The notes under the pieces were generated by a model, which saw nothing but the letters and a program-made list of their open reading frames with translations, was not told where the DNA came from and did no database searches. Positions 29,942 to 39,704 of a DNA stretch of 64,000 nucleotides are shown here, one piece after another (positions within the stretch are counted from its first letter, which is position 1; every line of letters starts with the position of its first letter). The translations under genes were made by a program, and so were the position numbers. The stretch spans positions 122,316-186,315 of the forward strand of contig NZ_VNJI01000007.1 in NCBI RefSeq assembly GCF_007786445.1. Direction: 5' to 3'. Source of the DNA: Paenibacillus cremeus. Lineage in GTDB: Bacteria > Bacillota > Bacilli > Paenibacillales > NBRC-103111.

Positions 29942-31265
29942 GTTGGTTATCCTCCAGAATCAAATCGATGATCTGCTTCTCATTGAGCTCGAGAATATCA
30001 TCAGGGACGTTCTGCCCATTGGCCACATAGGAGGTTTGCAGCCCAAATTCACGTATTAAATTGACAATTGGGCCAAACGAATCCGTTTCGTCCATTTTGG
30101 TAAACAGTACTTTGTCCAGCTTAAACTTACTGAAATTATTCGTAATTGCCTTCATATCTTTGTATTTCGTAGTTAAACTGAGCACCAAGAAAGTTTCACT
30201 ATGCCCATTCGATTGAAGCAAGGCATTCAACTCAGAAACATACATCTCGTTACGAAAGTTTCTTCCGGCTGTATCCATAAAGATTAGGTCACAATCGCTC
30301 AATCGCTCGAACGCCTTATTCAAATCAAGCGGAGAAAACACAACCTCCAGCGGCACATTTAAAATCGTAGCATAAGTCTTTAACTGTTCCACCGCAGCGA
30401 TCCGATACGTGTCGGAAGTGATAAAGCCCACCTTGCGCTGATGCTTAAGCACTTGCTCGGCGGCGAGCTTTGCTATCGTCGTTGTTTTTCCTACGCCGGT
30501 TGGACCTACGAAATGAGCAATTCGAGTATCGCGATCAATCGGTTTTCGGCCATTGGATTGCAGCAGTTCGCTCAACCGTTTTTTGACAATCTCAACTGCG
30601 AGCTCTTGGGTTACCGGAACCTCTCCGGACTCGGCTTCACTTTTAACTAAGCCCATAAGTTCCGTGATGAAATCTGCATCCACCTCTTGATTTCTTAGCC
30701 GTTGTTCCAGGTCCACTATCACGGGATCAGCAGGCGCTTGAGCATTGCTTTGCTTAGACAGCATCAGCATCAATTCTTTCATCTGCTTAATTTCATCCAG
30801 CAGCAATTCTTCTTTCTCTTTGCGCGATGATGTCTGCTCGAGCCTCTCTTTAGGTGACTGCGGCACAAAGGTATGGGTTGATGTGATTGGAGCTGGCTGT
30901 GGAGCCATCGGCCTCGGCGGGAGCACATCAGGTACGTCAGGAAAAGCCAGCGTTGGCTTTTCCTCACGAATCGAACCATAGGCAGCAGCTGCAGTCGCCT
31001 TAGCTACTTGAGGCTGAGCGGTTATCATCGGTGAAGGCTTGGTCGCAACCGCAGTTGCGGACTTCGAAGCTGATCCAACTCCTCCGCTAGGTGAAGACGA
31101 ATCCGTAGCTGCGATGACTTCGATTTTTTTCTTTGCAAATAAGCCAAGGAACCCACCGGATCGAATTTCTTTTGTATTTAGGATGACAGCGTCTTTCCCC
31201 AAATCCGTACGAATTTTTTGCAGCGCATCGGGCATCGAATCCACTACATACCGCTTTACCCTCAT
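29934..31265 (-). CDS. flhF: Signal-recognition-type GTPase FlhF
   Basis: 443 residues. A basic N-terminal domain (MRVKRYVVDSMPDALQKI) is followed by a low-complexity Ala/Pro/Ser linker (about 60-135), an N domain, and the SRP-type G domain. The latter has the P-loop [15 protein letters not shown] (about 254), ITSDTYRIAAVEQL, DTAGRNFRN and TKMDE. It recruits early flagellar components to the assembly site. Its ATG overlaps the flhA stop by 4 bp. Confidence 0.95.
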   Translation of the reverse strand: MRVKRYVVDSMPDALQKIRTDLGKDAVILNTKEIRSGGFLGLFAKKKIEVIAATDSSSPSGGVGSASKSATAVATKPSPMITAQPQVAKATAAAAYGSIREEKPTLAFPDVPDVLPPRPMAPQPAPITSTHTFVPQSPKERLEQTSSRKEKEELLLDEIKQMKELMLMLSKQSNAQAPADPVIVDLEQRLRNQEVDADFITELMGLVKSEAESGEVPVTQELAVEIVKKRLSELLQSNGRKPIDRDTRIAHFVGPTGVGKTTTIAKLAAEQVLKHQRKVGFITSDTYRIAAVEQLKTYATILNVPLEVVFSPLDLNKAFERLSDCDLIFMDTAGRNFRNEMYVSELNALLQSNGHSETFLVLSLTTKYKDMKAITNNFSKFKLDKVLFTKMDETDSFGPIVNLIREFGLQTSYVANGQNVPDDILELNEKQIIDLILEDNQHE

Positions 31266-33295
31266 AGATTAACAACCCCCATGCTTTGGATTTCCACGCT
31301 TGGCTCAAGTTCACTGTAAGATAAGACTGGAATATCTTGCATCGTTCGTTCCAGCAGTTGCCTTAAATACATACGGATGGTCGGGGATGTAAGAACGACT
31401 GGCTGTTGACCCGACTGAATGAGCTTCGTTACCTGTTCGCCGATCCGTGAAAAAATAACTTGTGAAGTCGTGGGGTCAAGCGCAACATAGCTGCCTTGAT
31501 CCGATTGCTGAACCGACTCGGCAATTTTCTTCTCCAGCATTGGACCGACGGTGATCACTTTCAACGTATCTCCGCTCGTAGTAAACTGCTGAGTAATTTG
31601 TCTGGAGAGTGCTTGCCTCACATACTCCGTTAAAATTTCCGGGTCTTTGGTATAAGAGCCATAATCAGCTAACGTCTCTAATATAGTAACCAAATCGCGT
31701 ACCGATATTTTTTCCCGGAGAAGTTTGATCAGCACCTTCTGTACATCGCCGGTATTCAACGTGTTCGGAATGAGATCGTCCACCAGGGCAGGATAACTCT
31801 CTTTGACATTTTCGATGAGCGCTCTAGTTTCTTGGCGTCCGAGCAGCTCATGAGCATGCTTCTTGATGACTTCCGTTAAATGAGTAGCAACAACGGATGG
31901 CGGATCTACAACCGTATATCCCGATAATTCTGCCCGTTCCTTCGTGGCCTCGTCAATCCAGAGCGCTGGCAGCCCGAATGCAGGTTCCAGCGTATCGATC
32001 CCGGTCACGGAATCATCATCAAATCCAGGGCTCATAGCCAAATAGTGATTCAACAGCAAATCGCCCCGCGCTACGGTATTTCCTTTAATTTTGATGACAT
32101 ATTCGTTAGGCCGCAGCTGGATATTGTCCCGAATACGGATCACAGGTACTACAATTCCAAGCTCCAGAGCACACTGGCGACGAATAAGAATGATTCGGTC
32201 GAGCAAATCGCCACCTTGCTGCGTATCCGCGAGTGGAATTAAGCCGTAACCGAACTCAAATTCGATCGGGTCCACCTGCAGTAAGCTAATAACACTTTCC
32301 GGACTGCGTACTTCTTCAATCTGCTGCTCTTCTTCCAGCTGTACTTCCTGCTCCTGCTTACGTGCGAGATTTTGCTGCATCTTAATGGAAGCAAAGACGA
32401 GAAGACCCGCAATCGGGAAGGTTGTTATCATATGAATCGGTGTAAAAATGCCCAGTGCCGCTATCGTTCCGGCAACGATATAAAGCAGCTTCGGATACGA
32501 AAAAATTTGCTTCGTTAAGTCGGACGCCAAGTTGCCATCCGAGGCGGCTCGAGTAACGATGATACCTGCTGCAGTAGAAATCAAAAGCGCAGGGATCTGG
32601 CTGACCAGCCCGTCACCAATCGTGAGGATGGAATACAGCTTACCTGCTTCGGTAATGGACATGCCCTTCATGGCCATTCCGATGACTAAGCCGCCCAAAA
32701 TATTAATCAAAAGCATGATAATCCCGGCGATAGCATCACCTTTAACGAACTTACTCGCACCATCCATTGCGCCGTAGAAGTCGGCTTCTTTCGAAATTTT
32801 CTCCCGGCGTTCTTTTGCTTGATGCTCGTTAATAAGCCCTGCGTTCAGGTCAGCATCAATACTCATTTGTTTACCAGGCATTGCGTCGAGTGTAAACCGT
32901 GCCGCTACCTCGGCAACGCGCTCAGAACCTTTGGTGATTACGATAAATTGCACCAAGACTAAGATAATAAAGACAACAAATCCGACTACGATGTTGCCTT
33001 GTGCTACGAAGGAACCAAAGGTTTTGACCACATTACCGGCATCCGCGTTTGCCAAAATGTTTCTCGTTGTAGAAACGTTCAGTGCTAATCTAAACAACGT
33101 GGTAATCAAAAGCAAGGATGGGAAAATCGAAAATTGCAGTGCGTCCTGCGTATTCATGCCAATCAAAATGATCATCAGCGCAATGGATATATTGATAATC
33201 AAAAGGACATCCAGCAACCAAATCGGCAGCGGTACCACCATCATAAGCACGATACCGATGACACCGATCAGCACGACAAGATCTCTAGGTTTCAT
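31262..33295 (-). CDS. flhA: Flagellar export gate protein FlhA
   Basis: 677 residues with about eight N-terminal membrane helices (to about 320), the conserved FHIPEP-type cytoplasmic loop (DAMPGKQMSIDADLNAGLI), and a C-terminal cytoplasmic platform domain that docks chaperone-substrate complexes. It is part of the proton-driven type III export gate. It lies 24 bp downstream of flhB and overlaps flhF by 4 bp. Confidence 0.97.
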   Translation of the reverse strand: MKPRDLVVLIGVIGIVLMMVVPLPIWLLDVLLIINISIALMIILIGMNTQDALQFSIFPSLLLITTLFRLALNVSTTRNILANADAGNVVKTFGSFVAQGNIVVGFVVFIILVLVQFIVITKGSERVAEVAARFTLDAMPGKQMSIDADLNAGLINEHQAKERREKISKEADFYGAMDGASKFVKGDAIAGIIMLLINILGGLVIGMAMKGMSITEAGKLYSILTIGDGLVSQIPALLISTAAGIIVTRAASDGNLASDLTKQIFSYPKLLYIVAGTIAALGIFTPIHMITTFPIAGLLVFASIKMQQNLARKQEQEVQLEEEQQIEEVRSPESVISLLQVDPIEFEFGYGLIPLADTQQGGDLLDRIILIRRQCALELGIVVPVIRIRDNIQLRPNEYVIKIKGNTVARGDLLLNHYLAMSPGFDDDSVTGIDTLEPAFGLPALWIDEATKERAELSGYTVVDPPSVVATHLTEVIKKHAHELLGRQETRALIENVKESYPALVDDLIPNTLNTGDVQKVLIKLLREKISVRDLVTILETLADYGSYTKDPEILTEYVRQALSRQITQQFTTSGDTLKVITVGPMLEKKIAESVQQSDQGSYVALDPTTSQVIFSRIGEQVTKLIQSGQQPVVLTSPTIRMYLRQLLERTMQDIPVLSYSELEPSVEIQSMGVVNL

Positions 33296-33319
33296 TGCTG
33301 ATGCCCTCCTCTCCGTCCG

Positions 33320-34411
33320 TTAATTCGCCTTGCCTTTAACTTTGTACACATATGCTAATACCTCGGCCACGGCCTGAAACATATCAGCCGGTATCGACTG
33401 TCCGATTTCCACTTGCGCATACAGCGCTCTGGCCAGCGGTTTGTTTTCCATCGTCATTATTCCGTTATCTTGAGCCACTTGCCGAATTTTCAGCGCGATA
33501 TAATCCGTCCCTTTGGCAATGACCGTAGGCGCCTGCATCTTGCTTGAATCATATTGAATCGCAACCGCAAAGTGCGTCGGGTTCGTTATGACCACATCTG
33601 CTTTTGGCACATCCTGCATCATTCGCTGCAGAGCCATCCGACGCTGCTTCTCACGGATCTTGCCCTTAATGTGAGGATCACCTTCGGTTTTCTTGTACTC
33701 ATCTTTAATGTCTTGCTTGGACATTTTCAAGCTTTTTTCATGCTCATATCGCTGGTACAAATAATCGAAGACAGCCATGGCGATCAATATTCCACCGATC
33801 TTGATTCCGAGCTGCAGCGTTACCGACGCGGCGTACGATATAACATCCTCCAGCGGCAATCTTGCCAGCTGCATTATATGGTCTTTCTCGCCAGATAAGG
33901 TGATATAAACCACAATTCCGATGACCGTCATCTTCAGAATGGATTTCAAAAAATCAACGGCCGCTCGTACTGAAAATAACTTTTTCGCGCCTTCCAGCGG
34001 GTTTATCTTACTGAATTTCATCATCAATGGATCACCGGTAAACAAGAATCCGATTTGCAAGTAATTCCCCAGTACCGCGATGACGATCGAAACCAAGAAG
34101 ATAGGACCTAAAATTAGCATGACTTGAATGGCTACCTTCTCAAAAAGCACCGATACATTTTCAATCGAGATATTCAAGTTCAAGAAGTCATTCAAGATCG
34201 ATTTAAACAAGGAAATCAACTTTTCCTTCATAAAGCCGCCAAACATGTAAAACGATAAAAACGAGAAGAATAAAATGAATGCGGCCGGCAGCTCCATACT
34301 TTTGGCTACCTGCCCTTTTGTTCTGGCTTCTTGCCTTTTCTTCGGTGTCGCGGATTCCGTTTTCTCCTGAGAGAACAACTGCAAATCCAATTTTAAGCGA
34401 AAAGGCACCAC
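33320..34411 (-). CDS. flhB: Flagellar export switch protein FlhB
   Basis: 363 residues with four membrane helices and a cytoplasmic C-terminal domain. The domain carries the autocleavage motif NPTH (in DVVITNPTHFAVAIQYD, about residue 268), which switches substrate class from hook to filament. The N-terminus SATPKKRQEARTKGQVAKS is conserved. The start is GTG 34411 with GGAGG 8 nt upstream. Confidence 0.96.
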   Translation of the reverse strand: MVPFRLKLDLQLFSQEKTESATPKKRQEARTKGQVAKSMELPAAFILFFSFLSFYMFGGFMKEKLISLFKSILNDFLNLNISIENVSVLFEKVAIQVMLILGPIFLVSIVIAVLGNYLQIGFLFTGDPLMMKFSKINPLEGAKKLFSVRAAVDFLKSILKMTVIGIVVYITLSGEKDHIMQLARLPLEDVISYAASVTLQLGIKIGGILIAMAVFDYLYQRYEHEKSLKMSKQDIKDEYKKTEGDPHIKGKIREKQRRMALQRMMQDVPKADVVITNPTHFAVAIQYDSSKMQAPTVIAKGTDYIALKIRQVAQDNGIMTMENKPLARALYAQVEIGQSIPADMFQAVAEVLAYVYKVKGKAN

Positions 34412-34427
34412 AGCCTATTCCTCCGTT

Positions 34428-35207
34428 CTATGCCTTGAACAATCCGAAAAACTTTCCAAGCGCATCCATCATGGAAGCAAATAAGTCTTTAAAAATCAGC
34501 TCATAGCCTGGGAATAACAGCAGCAAGAGCACAAAGCCCAGAATCACTTTGATCGGAAGACCGATCACAAAGATGTTAAATTGCGGTGCAACCCTTGCCA
34601 ACAAACCGAGCCCTAAATCGGTCAAGAACAAGGCAACGACAATCGGCGCCGCCATCTGGAAACTGACATAAAACACACTGGAAAACGTTTTGATAATAAA
34701 ATCCCAGATCTGGCCGTTGTTATTTTTCACGAAGAAGTCATTGTTCAGCGGAATCCACTCATAGCTTCGCATGATGCCTTCCAGCAAATAGTGATGGCCG
34801 TTAAAGGTTAGAAACAGCAGCATCGCAATAATGTATTTCAGATTCCCCAGGACCGGGCTTGAAGCGCCAGTCATCGGGTCAATCACGTTCGCAATACCGA
34901 ACCCCATCTGAATATCAATGAAGCCGCCGGCAATTTGAACCACTGTGAAAAATAAATTGGCGATGAACCCCAGACAAAGGCCGACTAAAATCTCACGAAT
35001 AATCGATAAGATATAAAACGAATCCATTTCTACCGGTGCCGCCGTTCCAATTGCAAAAAAGGCGATAAAAGCAACAAAAAAAGCTAACCCAATCTTCATC
35101 TGAGCCGGCACATTCTGTGCAGAAAATACCGGGGAGATAATAAAAAACGAACCAATTCGACAAAAACAAAGCAGGAAGCCAGGAAAATATTGCAGTAGCG
35201 ACTCCAT
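34428..35207 (-). CDS. fliR: Flagellar export apparatus protein FliR
   Basis: 259 residues, mostly hydrophobic, with about six membrane segments. FliR-type stretches include FCRIGSFFIISPVFS and GGFIDIQMGFGIANVIDPMTG. It assembles with FliP and FliQ into the export gate core. It lies 11 bp after fliQ and 16 bp before flhB. Confidence 0.95.
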   Translation of the reverse strand: MESLLQYFPGFLLCFCRIGSFFIISPVFSAQNVPAQMKIGLAFFVAFIAFFAIGTAAPVEMDSFYILSIIREILVGLCLGFIANLFFTVVQIAGGFIDIQMGFGIANVIDPMTGASSPVLGNLKYIIAMLLFLTFNGHHYLLEGIMRSYEWIPLNNDFFVKNNNGQIWDFIIKTFSSVFYVSFQMAAPIVVALFLTDLGLGLLARVAPQFNIFVIGLPIKVILGFVLLLLLFPGYELIFKDLFASMMDALGKFFGLFKA

Positions 35208-35218
35208 TTACTCCCAAC

Positions 35219-35488
35219 CTATCCCACGTATTTGTACAGGTTATTCATCAGATTATAGGTGAAATCCACCAGCGTCGTTAAGATCCATGGACCGAACACC
35301 AGAATGGATAGCATAACAATCACAATTTTCGGTACAAACGCAAGGGTTTGCTCCTGTATTTGCGTAGTCGCTTGAAAGATGCTGATGATTAAGCCTACGA
35401 CGAGAGCCAGCACCATCATCGGCGCGCTTGCCTTCAGTGTCGTATAAACCGCCTCGCCAGCCAAACGAATAATAAATTCAGAACTCAA
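35219..35488 (-). CDS. fliQ: Flagellar export apparatus protein FliQ
   Basis: 89 residues with two membrane helices (about 16-38 and 50-75) and the FliQ core VVGLIISIFQATTQIQEQTL followed by FVPKI. Start TTG 35488. It lies between fliP and fliR and is a component of the helical FliPQR gate. Confidence 0.95.
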   Translation of the reverse strand: MSSEFIIRLAGEAVYTTLKASAPMMVLALVVGLIISIFQATTQIQEQTLAFVPKIVIVMLSILVFGPWILTTLVDFTYNLMNNLYKYVG

Positions 35489-35511
35489 GATGTCTCCTCC
35501 TGACGGTCCAT

Positions 35512-36276
35512 CTAAGTGTTGTAGCTAAGCAAGAGCGACCGTACGACCAAATACCATCCGTCAACCAGGATAAACAATAAAATTTTAAACGGCAGCGAGA
35601 TCATTACCGGTGGAAGCATCATCATCCCCATGGCCATCAACGTACTTGCCACGACCATGTCAATAACAAGAAACGGGATAAAGATGATAAAGCCCATTTG
35701 AAACGCCGTTTTCAGCTCGCTGATCGCGTATGCCGGCACTAAAGATGTCAAAGGCGTGTCCTCCACCCCACTCGGCGGTGCTGCTTTGGAGTAGTCCAGG
35801 AACAGCTTCAAATCCTTCTGCCGCGTATGCGAGAACATGAATTTTTTCATCGATATCGATGCTTTATCCAATGCTTCAGTTTGACTCACTTGCCCCTTCA
35901 AATAGGGCTGCAATGCCGTCTCGTTAATGTCACCAAACGTAGGTGCCATGATGAAGAAGGTCAGAAACAAAGCGAGTCCGATTAACACTTGGTTGGGCGG
36001 CATTTGCTGTGTACCAAGGGAGGTTCTTACAAAGCCAAGCACAATTACAATTCTGGTAAAGCTGGTCATCAACACTAGAATGGATGGCGCTATACTTAAC
36101 ACGGTAATCAGCAATAGGATGGATACCGTGCTAGAAGCACCGCCCGGACTCGTTGAATTCCCGATATCGATATTGATGCCTGGAATCGGGTCAGCCGCAT
36201 ATACACCGTGACCGACAAGCATCTGTGACATAAAGACGATGGTTAGGACAAGCAGTACTCGGATGCCAAATTTCAT
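35512..36276 (-). CDS. fliP: Flagellar export apparatus protein FliP
   Basis: 254 residues. An N-terminal signal peptide is followed by about four helices. Family signatures are MTSFTRIVIVLGFVRTSLGT, PPNQVLIGLALFLTFFIM, and FIPFLVIDMVVASTLMAMGM with MMLPPVMISLPFK. It forms the gate core. It overlaps fliO by 4 bp. Confidence 0.96.
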   Translation of the reverse strand: MKFGIRVLLVLTIVFMSQMLVGHGVYAADPIPGINIDIGNSTSPGGASSTVSILLLITVLSIAPSILVLMTSFTRIVIVLGFVRTSLGTQQMPPNQVLIGLALFLTFFIMAPTFGDINETALQPYLKGQVSQTEALDKASISMKKFMFSHTRQKDLKLFLDYSKAAPPSGVEDTPLTSLVPAYAISELKTAFQMGFIIFIPFLVIDMVVASTLMAMGMMMLPPVMISLPFKILLFILVDGWYLVVRSLLLSYNT

Positions 36277-36920
36277 GTTCTATCATTCAACCGATCTTGA
36301 TTTTTATCATCTTTCAACATCTGTTCCATGACTTCTTGACGGCCCTTCATCCGCTGCATCTTATTCTGAAACACCTCTTGAAACGAAGCCGTCATTTCGA
36401 TCTCCTCTTCTGTCTCAGGTTTTTTCCCAAACTTTTTGAGCCAGTCGCCAATCGACTCGAGCGACGGACCATTAAAAGCAGCTCCAGCGGACATCATTTC
36501 CGTTAAAGTCTCCACCTCAGACTCATCCTCGATCTTCTCAAGCAATTGAATGTTGTCGCCAACTCCAACGATGTAGAGGGACTTGCCAATCACTACGACT
36601 TGAATCGATTTGTTTTGACCAAGTGGCAGTCCGCCCAAGGAGCGAAGAGCACGGCCAGTCAAGAACGCGTTTTTTTTCGAAATGACCTTAACAATCACGA
36701 AGAATATTCCGATAATAAGAAGGAGAAAAAAGATGACCTGTACGATCATTACAAAAGTATTTGCAGGGCTGCCCCCCGTAAGCTTATCCGGCGATTCCAT
36801 GAAACCAGAGCCCGGAGTATTCGTCCCCGTTTCCCCGAAACAAACAGCAGCAGCGAACACTGCTGTTTGTATCCACATGATGAGAACGGCCGCCGACAGC
36901 TTGGCTGCGAGTCTTTTCAA
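36273..36920 (-). CDS. fliO: Flagellar biosynthesis protein FliO (FliZ in Bacillus)
   Basis: 215 residues. An N-terminal signal-like segment ends near residue 28. A membrane helix lies at about 57-80 (MIVQVIFFLLLIIGIFFVIV), followed by the FliO core LRSLGGLPLGQNKSIQVVVI and a cytoplasmic tail rich in Glu, Gln and Lys. FliO helps assemble the FliP ring. It lies between cheY and fliP as in B. subtilis. Confidence 0.88.
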   Translation of the reverse strand: MKRLAAKLSAAVLIMWIQTAVFAAAVCFGETGTNTPGSGFMESPDKLTGGSPANTFVMIVQVIFFLLLIIGIFFVIVKVISKKNAFLTGRALRSLGGLPLGQNKSIQVVVIGKSLYIVGVGDNIQLLEKIEDESEVETLTEMMSAGAAFNGPSLESIGDWLKKFGKKPETEEEIEMTASFQEVFQNKMQRMKGRQEVMEQMLKDDKNQDRLNDRT

Positions 36921-36969
36921 GGTTCACATTCCTTTCAGGCTGTGTCTCTCTTAGGAGCGAAGCTTCCAA

Positions 36970-37332
36970 CTAACCCAATGTCTTCTTGATCGCTTCGATT
37001 ACACGATCCGCTTGGAACGGCTTCACGATAAAGTCTTTTGCACCCGCTTGAATCGCATCGATAACCATAGCTTGCTGTCCCATCGCGGAACACATGATGA
37101 CTTTGGCATTCCCATCGATTTTCTTAATTTCTTTCAATGCTTGAATTCCATCCATCTCCGGCATGGTAATATCCATGGTGATCAGGTCAGGACGCAGTTC
37201 TTTGAATTTTTCAATCGCTTGCGCGCCGTCATTCGCCTCGCCGCAAACCTCATATCCATTTTTCGTCAAGATGTCACGAATCATCATTCTCATAAAAGCT
37301 GCATCGTCTACAATTAAAATCCGGTTTGCCAT
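36970..37332 (-). CDS. cheY: Chemotaxis response regulator CheY
   Basis: 120-residue single receiver domain: acidic pocket ILIVDDAAFM, phospho-acceptor Asp54 in LITMDITMPEMDG, and conserved Lys104 in FIVKPFQ. CheA phosphorylates it; FliM and FliY bind it at the motor; CheC and FliY dephosphorylate it. It lies between fliY and fliO as in B. subtilis. Confidence 0.96.
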   Translation of the reverse strand: MANRILIVDDAAFMRMMIRDILTKNGYEVCGEANDGAQAIEKFKELRPDLITMDITMPEMDGIQALKEIKKIDGNAKVIMCSAMGQQAMVIDAIQAGAKDFIVKPFQADRVIEAIKKTLG

Positions 37333-37367
37333 GGGTATACAGTCCTCCTAAGCAATGTGCTTAATCA

Positions 37368-38675
37368 TTATTGTAGTTTTTGAATTCGGTCCCACTGATT
37401 TACGATATCTGTGACCCTCACGCCGAAGTTTTCGTCAATAACGACAACTTCTCCTTTGGCGATTAGTTTGTTGTTAACAAGAATGTCAACAGGTTCACCG
37501 GCCAGCTTATCCAATTCAATGATGGAACCTTGAGAAAGCTCAAGAATATCTTTAATCACTTTGTGTGTACGTCCCAGCTCTACGGTAACCTTCAATGGGA
37601 TATCAAGCAGCAAATTCAGATTCGTATCCTCTGGTGGAGTCAATTGCGGCGGTGTGAAGTTTGTGAATTGCGCGGACTGCACATTCACGTTCCTAGCCAT
37701 TTGCTCCCCATACTGCTGCGGCTGTACCGGTTGTGGCGGATATGGCGCGTGCGGCGGATACATCATCGGTTGCTGATACATAGGCTGCTGGTACATCGGT
37801 TGTTGATACATAGGCTGCTGGTACTCCGGTTGCATCGGCGGTTGCTGATACATCGGTTGCTGCGGAGCAGGCTGCATCGGCGGTTGAATCGGATGATCCT
37901 GGGCCGGTCTGACCTGTGCCTGAGGCTCCGGTGCATAAGTAGCAGCCGGTGCAGTTTGAGATGCTGCAGCTACCTCTTCACTCTCTCCTCCTCCCATCAG
38001 AATCGATACCATATCTTTTGCGAAGCTAACCGGCAAAAGCTGCATGATGGTCGAATCGATTAAATCCCCGATTGTTAGACGAAAAGAGATTTTTATAAAT
38101 ACTTCTTCTGGAGGGAGTGTCGAAGTTCCTTCTCCTTCCGACAAATTTAATATGTCGATTCCTGGAGGAGAGATATTGACAAAGCGATTAAAAATGGTTG
38201 ACATCGACGTTGCGGAAGAGCCCATCATCTGGTTCATGGCTTCCTGCACGGCACTGACATGGATCTCGGAAAGCTCTGTTTCCTGGCCTGTCCCATCTCC
38301 GCCCATCATCAGGTCGGCGATCACTTGCGCATCCCGTGTTTTGATGACCAATAAATTAATGCCATGAAACCCGTCGACATAATTCACATGAACCGCGACA
38401 TGCGGCTTAGGAAATTCCTCCACCAGCTCCGAACGGGCAATCACAGATACTTTCGGTGTCGTAATATCGACTTTTTTCCCTAACAGGGTCGACAAAGCCG
38501 TTGCCGCGCTGCCGAATGTAATATTGCCAATTTCACCCAGCGCATCTTGTTCGAGAGAGGATAAGTAATCTTCCACATGAGGAGTGAACCCGTAACTCGA
38601 AGAGCTGCTGTCGGAAGACTGCCTCAACAAGGCATCGATCTCTTCTTGTGACAAATAATCCTTATTATTCGTCAT
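37368..38675 (-). CDS. fliY: Flagellar switch protein/CheY-P phosphatase FliY (FliN domain)
   Basis: 435 residues from ATG 38675 (AAGGAG 9 nt upstream). The N-terminal CheY-P binding motif YLSQEEIDALL comes first, then a CheC-like phosphatase domain with two active-site helices (ALGEIGNITFGSAATALSTL and VQEAMNQMMGSSATSMSTI). A Pro/Gln/Tyr/Met-rich linker follows (about 230-335), with repeated QPMYQ units. The C-terminal SpoA/FliN domain is LDIPLKVTVELGRTHKVIKD. It builds the lower C-ring and removes CheY phosphate there. The gene start overlaps the fliM 3' end. Confidence 0.95.
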   Translation of the reverse strand: MTNNKDYLSQEEIDALLRQSSDSSSSSYGFTPHVEDYLSSLEQDALGEIGNITFGSAATALSTLLGKKVDITTPKVSVIARSELVEEFPKPHVAVHVNYVDGFHGINLLVIKTRDAQVIADLMMGGDGTGQETELSEIHVSAVQEAMNQMMGSSATSMSTIFNRFVNISPPGIDILNLSEGEGTSTLPPEEVFIKISFRLTIGDLIDSTIMQLLPVSFAKDMVSILMGGGESEEVAAASQTAPAATYAPEPQAQVRPAQDHPIQPPMQPAPQQPMYQQPPMQPEYQQPMYQQPMYQQPMYQQPMMYPPHAPYPPQPVQPQQYGEQMARNVNVQSAQFTNFTPPQLTPPEDTNLNLLLDIPLKVTVELGRTHKVIKDILELSQGSIIELDKLAGEPVDILVNNKLIAKGEVVVIDENFGVRVTDIVNQWDRIQKLQ

Positions 38676-39663
38676 TTTCTTCAACTCCTTCATTGACGAT
38701 CTCGCTAATTTGTATTGCCAGCTTTCCTCTAGTTGTCCCCGGACTGGCGTAAAACTTCAACTTCTCGCCAATGCGGATATCCAGCGGCTGTTCCACTGAT
38801 TTGTTAAGGGTAACCACATCTCCGACATTGAGATTCAAGAATTCACGAACGGAGATTTGGGATGATCCAAGCTCGGCGATTATAGGAAGTTTGGCTTTAT
38901 GCAGCCTGGATTGTAAGGCCGTCATTTCTTCTGGCGCGCTTGTTTTCTTCTGGGAAACAAACCAATGATGCACGGAAAGCCTTGGCATGATCGGTTCAAT
39001 GACCACATGTGGTATACAGAGGTTGATCATCCCGGTTGTGTCCCCGATCTTGGTGCTAAGTGAGATCAGAGCTATGGTTTCGTTCGGAGATACGATCTGC
39101 ATAAATTGCGGATTGGTCTCCAGGGCCTCTAGCCGCGGCGATAAATCCACAACGGTCTTCCAGGCTTCCTGCAAGCTTTCGAAGGTGCGGCTGAAAATTC
39201 GCTCCATCACAATCGTTTCGATCTCGGTCAAGGCATTGATCTTCGTTGGAGATGTGCCTGCTCCACCAAGCAATCGATCCAGCATGGCAAATGCTACGTT
39301 CGGATGCACCTCAAGTACCATTCGACCTTCCAATGGCTCTGCTTCAAATATATTCAGGATCGTCATTTTAGGGATGGATCGGATGAATTCGTCATATGGC
39401 AGCTGTTCGACTTGAACAACGTTAATCTGCACAAACGTTCGAAGCTGAGCTGAGAAATAAGTTGTCAGGTACCTTGCAAAGTTTTCATGAATACGGGTTA
39501 AGCTTCGAATGTGATCCTTGGAAAAACGAACGGCCCGTTTAAAATCATAGGCCCGCACCTTTTTCTGCGTTTCTTCCTTCTTGAGCTCTTCCGCATCCAT
39601 CTCGCCCGAGGACAGCGCCGCCAGCAACGCGTCTATCTCGTTCTGTGAGAGTACATCAACCAT
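38665..39663 (-). CDS. fliM: Flagellar motor switch protein FliM
   Basis: 332 residues from ATG 39663 (AGGAGG 8 nt upstream; the GTG at 39672 lies inside the ribosome-binding site). N-terminal CheY-P binding motif LSQNEIDALLAAL, central CheC-like domain (about 45-230, including LLGGAG), C-terminal SpoA domain (LGSSQISVREFLNLNVGDVV). It forms the C-ring wall and transmits CheY-P binding to FliG. Confidence 0.96.
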   Translation of the reverse strand: MVDVLSQNEIDALLAALSSGEMDAEELKKEETQKKVRAYDFKRAVRFSKDHIRSLTRIHENFARYLTTYFSAQLRTFVQINVVQVEQLPYDEFIRSIPKMTILNIFEAEPLEGRMVLEVHPNVAFAMLDRLLGGAGTSPTKINALTEIETIVMERIFSRTFESLQEAWKTVVDLSPRLEALETNPQFMQIVSPNETIALISLSTKIGDTTGMINLCIPHVVIEPIMPRLSVHHWFVSQKKTSAPEEMTALQSRLHKAKLPIIAELGSSQISVREFLNLNVGDVVTLNKSVEQPLDIRIGEKLKFYASPGTTRGKLAIQISEIVNEGVEENDE

Positions 39664-39704
39664 TAGCGTCACCTCCTTTTAAGCAATCTTGTGCCTGTCT
39701 CAAC

